DNA of 42,996 nucleotides from Legionellaceae bacterium (GTDB lineage Bacteria; Pseudomonadota; Gammaproteobacteria; Legionellales; Legionellaceae), in assembly GCA_947504875.1 (NCBI GenBank), contig CANNJI010000012.1:1-42996 (forward strand), given 5' to 3'. The stretch's first letter is position 1, and each line of letters begins with the position of its first letter. The notes under the pieces are model-generated. The model had not been told where the DNA came from. It made no database searches and saw nothing but the letters and a program-made list of their open reading frames with translations. Positions 41,588 to 42,996 of the stretch are shown piece after piece. Made by a program: the position numbers and the translations under genes.

Positions 41588-41843
41588 GCTCGTTTATATT
41601 CCCGAGCAACAATCCATGTTTCATGCCTTGGTTGCGTATGTCCCAGGCATGACGGTGGCGGACTTATTAAAAGCCACTGAATTTCATATACAGTTCCCTG
41701 AAATGGTGGATGCACCGTTAGGTGTCTTCTCAACGCGGGTAACGTTAGATACAGCGCTTAAACCAGGGGACAGACTAGAGATTTATCGTCCCTTGAACAG
41801 TGATCCTAAAGAGAAAAGACGACAGCGAGCAAAAAGGAAGTAG
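41571..41843 (+). CDS. rnfH: RnfH-family ubiquitin-like protein
   Basis: The ATG at 41571 gives 90 residues beginning TTVELVYIPEQQ, with KPGDRLEIYRPL and a basic tail (EKRRQRAKRK). This is the UPF0125/RnfH (RatB) beta-grasp fold, function unknown. It overlaps ratA by 17 bp. Its TAG stop immediately precedes palindrome D. Confidence 0.9.
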   Translation: MATTVELVYIPEQQSMFHALVAYVPGMTVADLLKATEFHIQFPEMVDAPLGVFSTRVTLDTALKPGDRLEIYRPLNSDPKEKRRQRAKRK

Positions 41844-42090
41844 GTGCTGGGCAGATGACTTGATGAGCGATTAAGCGCGTTCAACTCGCTACTATCTTTT
41901 CCTGTAAATACGATCCCTTATCATGTCGTCCCCGCGCAGGCGGGGATCCATGCTCAGCATGATCAAAATGCCACATCAAGGATAGATCCCCGCCTGCGCG
42001 GGGACGACAATAACAGCACGTATTTACAAGACGATGCACTACGCTCAGACAGAGCGCGCTTACCTGTTCATCAAGGCATCTGCCCAGCAC
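41844..42090. repeat. Palindromic element D, split by a MITE-like element
   Basis: Arms GTGCTGGGCAGATGACTTGA (from 41844) and TCATCAAGGCATCTGCCCAG plus CAC (to 42090) pair over 23 bp with one mismatch. The core matches element A (ATTAAGCGCGTTCAACTCG and CGCTCAGACAGAGCGCGC) but is interrupted by the element at 41892-42038. It lies between convergent rnfH and bamE, with rnfH's stop touching it. Confidence 0.92.
41892..42038 (-). mobile_element. MITE-like element, long copy (147 bp) inside element D
   Basis: Read on the minus strand the element runs TGCATCGTCTTGTAAATACG ... TGTAAATACG-complement to GATAG, the same ends as the 89-bp copy at 15384. It is flanked by CTA (41889-41891 and 42039-42041), which equals TAG on the element's strand. 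The interior has a perfect 24-bp inverted repeat (41925-41948 with 41985-42008) built from GTCGTCCCCGCGCAGGCGGG and a loop of 36 bases. The element codes for no protein. Confidence 0.85.
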
Positions 42091-42104
42091 TATATTCAGT
42101 TGTA

Positions 42105-42419
42105 CTATGGTGCGTGTTCGATTTGAATGACTTGATCATGCGCAAATGTGATGGTCACGTGGCGAACAGAATTAGAGCCACTGCCTTTTCGAGTGGTGTA
42201 GGCATAATCCCATCGGTTGTTGTTAAACATTGGGCTTAATAAGCTGGTGCCCATTAAAATTGAAACATCTTCTTTGCTCATACCCACTTTTAAACGAGAA
42301 ACCGTTGTGGGATTTAATAAATTGCCCTGTTGAATGGGACGTCTTGTAAAATCATAACTAGAGCAGTTGGCTAATGCCAAGATCATAATCAGTTGAAGAC
42401 ACCAGGTAATCAATCGCAT
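42105..42419 (-). CDS. bamE: Outer-membrane assembly lipoprotein BamE (SmpA/OmlA)
   Basis: The ATG at 42419 gives 104 residues with a lipoprotein signal ending in LALANC. The mature part carries the SmpA/OmlA pattern: QQGNLLNPTTVSRLKVGMSKEDV in adjoining pieces, then LMGTSLLSPMFNNNRWDY. BamE stabilises the BamD part of the outer-membrane protein insertion machine. It is divergent from fur and convergent with rnfH, a common gammaproteobacterial layout. Confidence 0.93.
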   Translation of the reverse strand: MRLITWCLQLIMILALANCSSYDFTRRPIQQGNLLNPTTVSRLKVGMSKEDVSILMGTSLLSPMFNNNRWDYAYTTRKGSGSNSVRHVTITFAHDQVIQIEHAP

Positions 42420-42506
42420 GTTTTTGCCTATCTTTAAAATGTTGGGCATACTATAGCGGGTTCAATTGGACTTGTACATGTATCTTAAAGCTGAGGAGGC
42501 CTGTTT

Positions 42507-42917
42507 GTGGAAGAAAGCCAGCAATTGAAGGACGCCGGGTTAAAAATCACACTTCCAAGACTCAAAATTCTACAAATTTTGGAACAATCTACCTTGCGAC
42601 ATTTAAGTGCTGAAGAAATTCATAAAGCACTGGTTGAAACGGGAGAGGAGGTTGGTCTTGCTACGATTTATCGAGTGTTAACACAATTTGAAACGGCTGG
42701 CCTGGTTCGAAGACATAACTTTGACGTAGAACATGCGGTATATGAGTTAAACAAGGAAGAGCATCATGATCACGTGGTTTGCACCAAGTGTAATTTAGTT
42801 ACTGAATTCTGCGATGCAGTGATCGAAGAAAGACAAAAAACAATTGCAGAGGCGGCTGGTTTTAAAATGACAGATCATGCCTTGATAATTTATGGGGTTT
42901 GTTCAAACTGTTTATAA
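42507..42917 (+). CDS. fur: Ferric uptake regulator Fur
   Basis: The 136-residue protein has the winged helix (LKITLPRLKILQILE, LATIYRVLTQFETAGLV) and the metal-binding EHHDHVVCTKCN segment, with a second CxxC-like pair CSNC near the end. It represses iron-uptake genes when Fe2+ is bound. The GTG at 42507 has GGAGG 7 bases upstream. It is divergent from bamE, with 87 bp between the starts. Confidence 0.95.
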   Translation: MEESQQLKDAGLKITLPRLKILQILEQSTLRHLSAEEIHKALVETGEEVGLATIYRVLTQFETAGLVRRHNFDVEHAVYELNKEEHHDHVVCTKCNLVTEFCDAVIEERQKTIAEAAGFKMTDHALIIYGVCSNCL

Positions 42918-42951
42918 TGTAAATAGGGTGCAAACAGTTGTGAATTAGCTA

Positions 42952-42980
42952 TTGACATTTCCTCAAAGATGAAACAAAAT
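42952..42980 (+). promoter_or_regulatory. Promoter of a gene beginning after the window
   Basis: TTGACA (42952-42957) and CAAAAT (42975-42980) are 17 bp apart. The window ends in TTTTTGGAG, a ribosome site, so a start codon probably follows within about ten bases. Confidence 0.5.
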
Positions 42981-42996
42981 GGCGTTCTTTTTGGAG

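Noticed and set aside
41881-42090. ORF of 69 codons on the minus strand
   Set aside because: Translation of element D and the MITE-like element.
1-42996. tRNA, rRNA, CRISPR, transposase or phage genes
   Set aside because: None recognised on either strand by eye; a dedicated tRNA and covariance-model scan would be decisive.

Overview
The window looks like chromosomal DNA of a gammaproteobacterium, most likely of the Legionella/Coxiella type. The reasons are gene content (ftsYEX-rpoH, a MoxR/Bat operon, lptM-dapF, ratA-rnfH-bamE-fur), moderate-to-low GC, and a gene set for very-long-chain acyl groups resembling lipid A loading clusters. This placement is inference; there is no rRNA in the window. 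No phage, plasmid, CRISPR or full insertion sequence is visible.

Layout. 1-344 holds the end of an unknown gene and a doubtful small ORF. 320-6924 (minus) is a tightly overlapping operon, moxR - DUF58 - DUF4381 - two VWA proteins - TPR protein - BatD, preceded by a small cold-shock-domain gene. 7340-10529 (minus) is rsmD and a pair of M16 peptidases (one active, one lacking the zinc motif), divergent from ftsY-ftsE-ftsX-rpoH (10580-14043). 14134-16104 has a CinA-like gene and epmC, separated by mobile repeats. 16117-19893 has an unknown protein and the methionine importer metNIQ. 20110-24585 runs dapA, a tiny BamC-like lipoprotein, a DUF1704 metallopeptidase, a small membrane protein, an alpha/beta hydrolase and zapE. 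24627-30193 is an accessory block of three unknown proteins and a large FAD-oxidase/methyltransferase fusion. 30261-31613 is a YajR-type MFS exporter. 31761-37300 is a six-gene acyl-chain cluster (SDR reductase, ACP, double-hotdog dehydratase, active ketosynthase, ketosynthase without its cysteine, LpxL-type acyltransferase), to which argS is directly coupled. 39193-42917 holds a Cys-rich secreted peptide, dapF with the overlooked lptM, an esterase, ratA, rnfH, bamE and fur.

Most unusual is a family of large palindromic elements (A 14052-14148, B 15472-15574, C 30191-30263, D 41844-42090). Three lie between convergent genes and abut or supply their stop codons. Their outer arms differ between copies yet stay complementary within each copy. 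A second short element of MITE type (15384-15472; 41892-42038) has gone in once beside and once inside such palindromes, with a TAG target repeat. The acyl-chain cluster, the FAD/methyltransferase fusion and the mini-BamC are the other points worth a second look.
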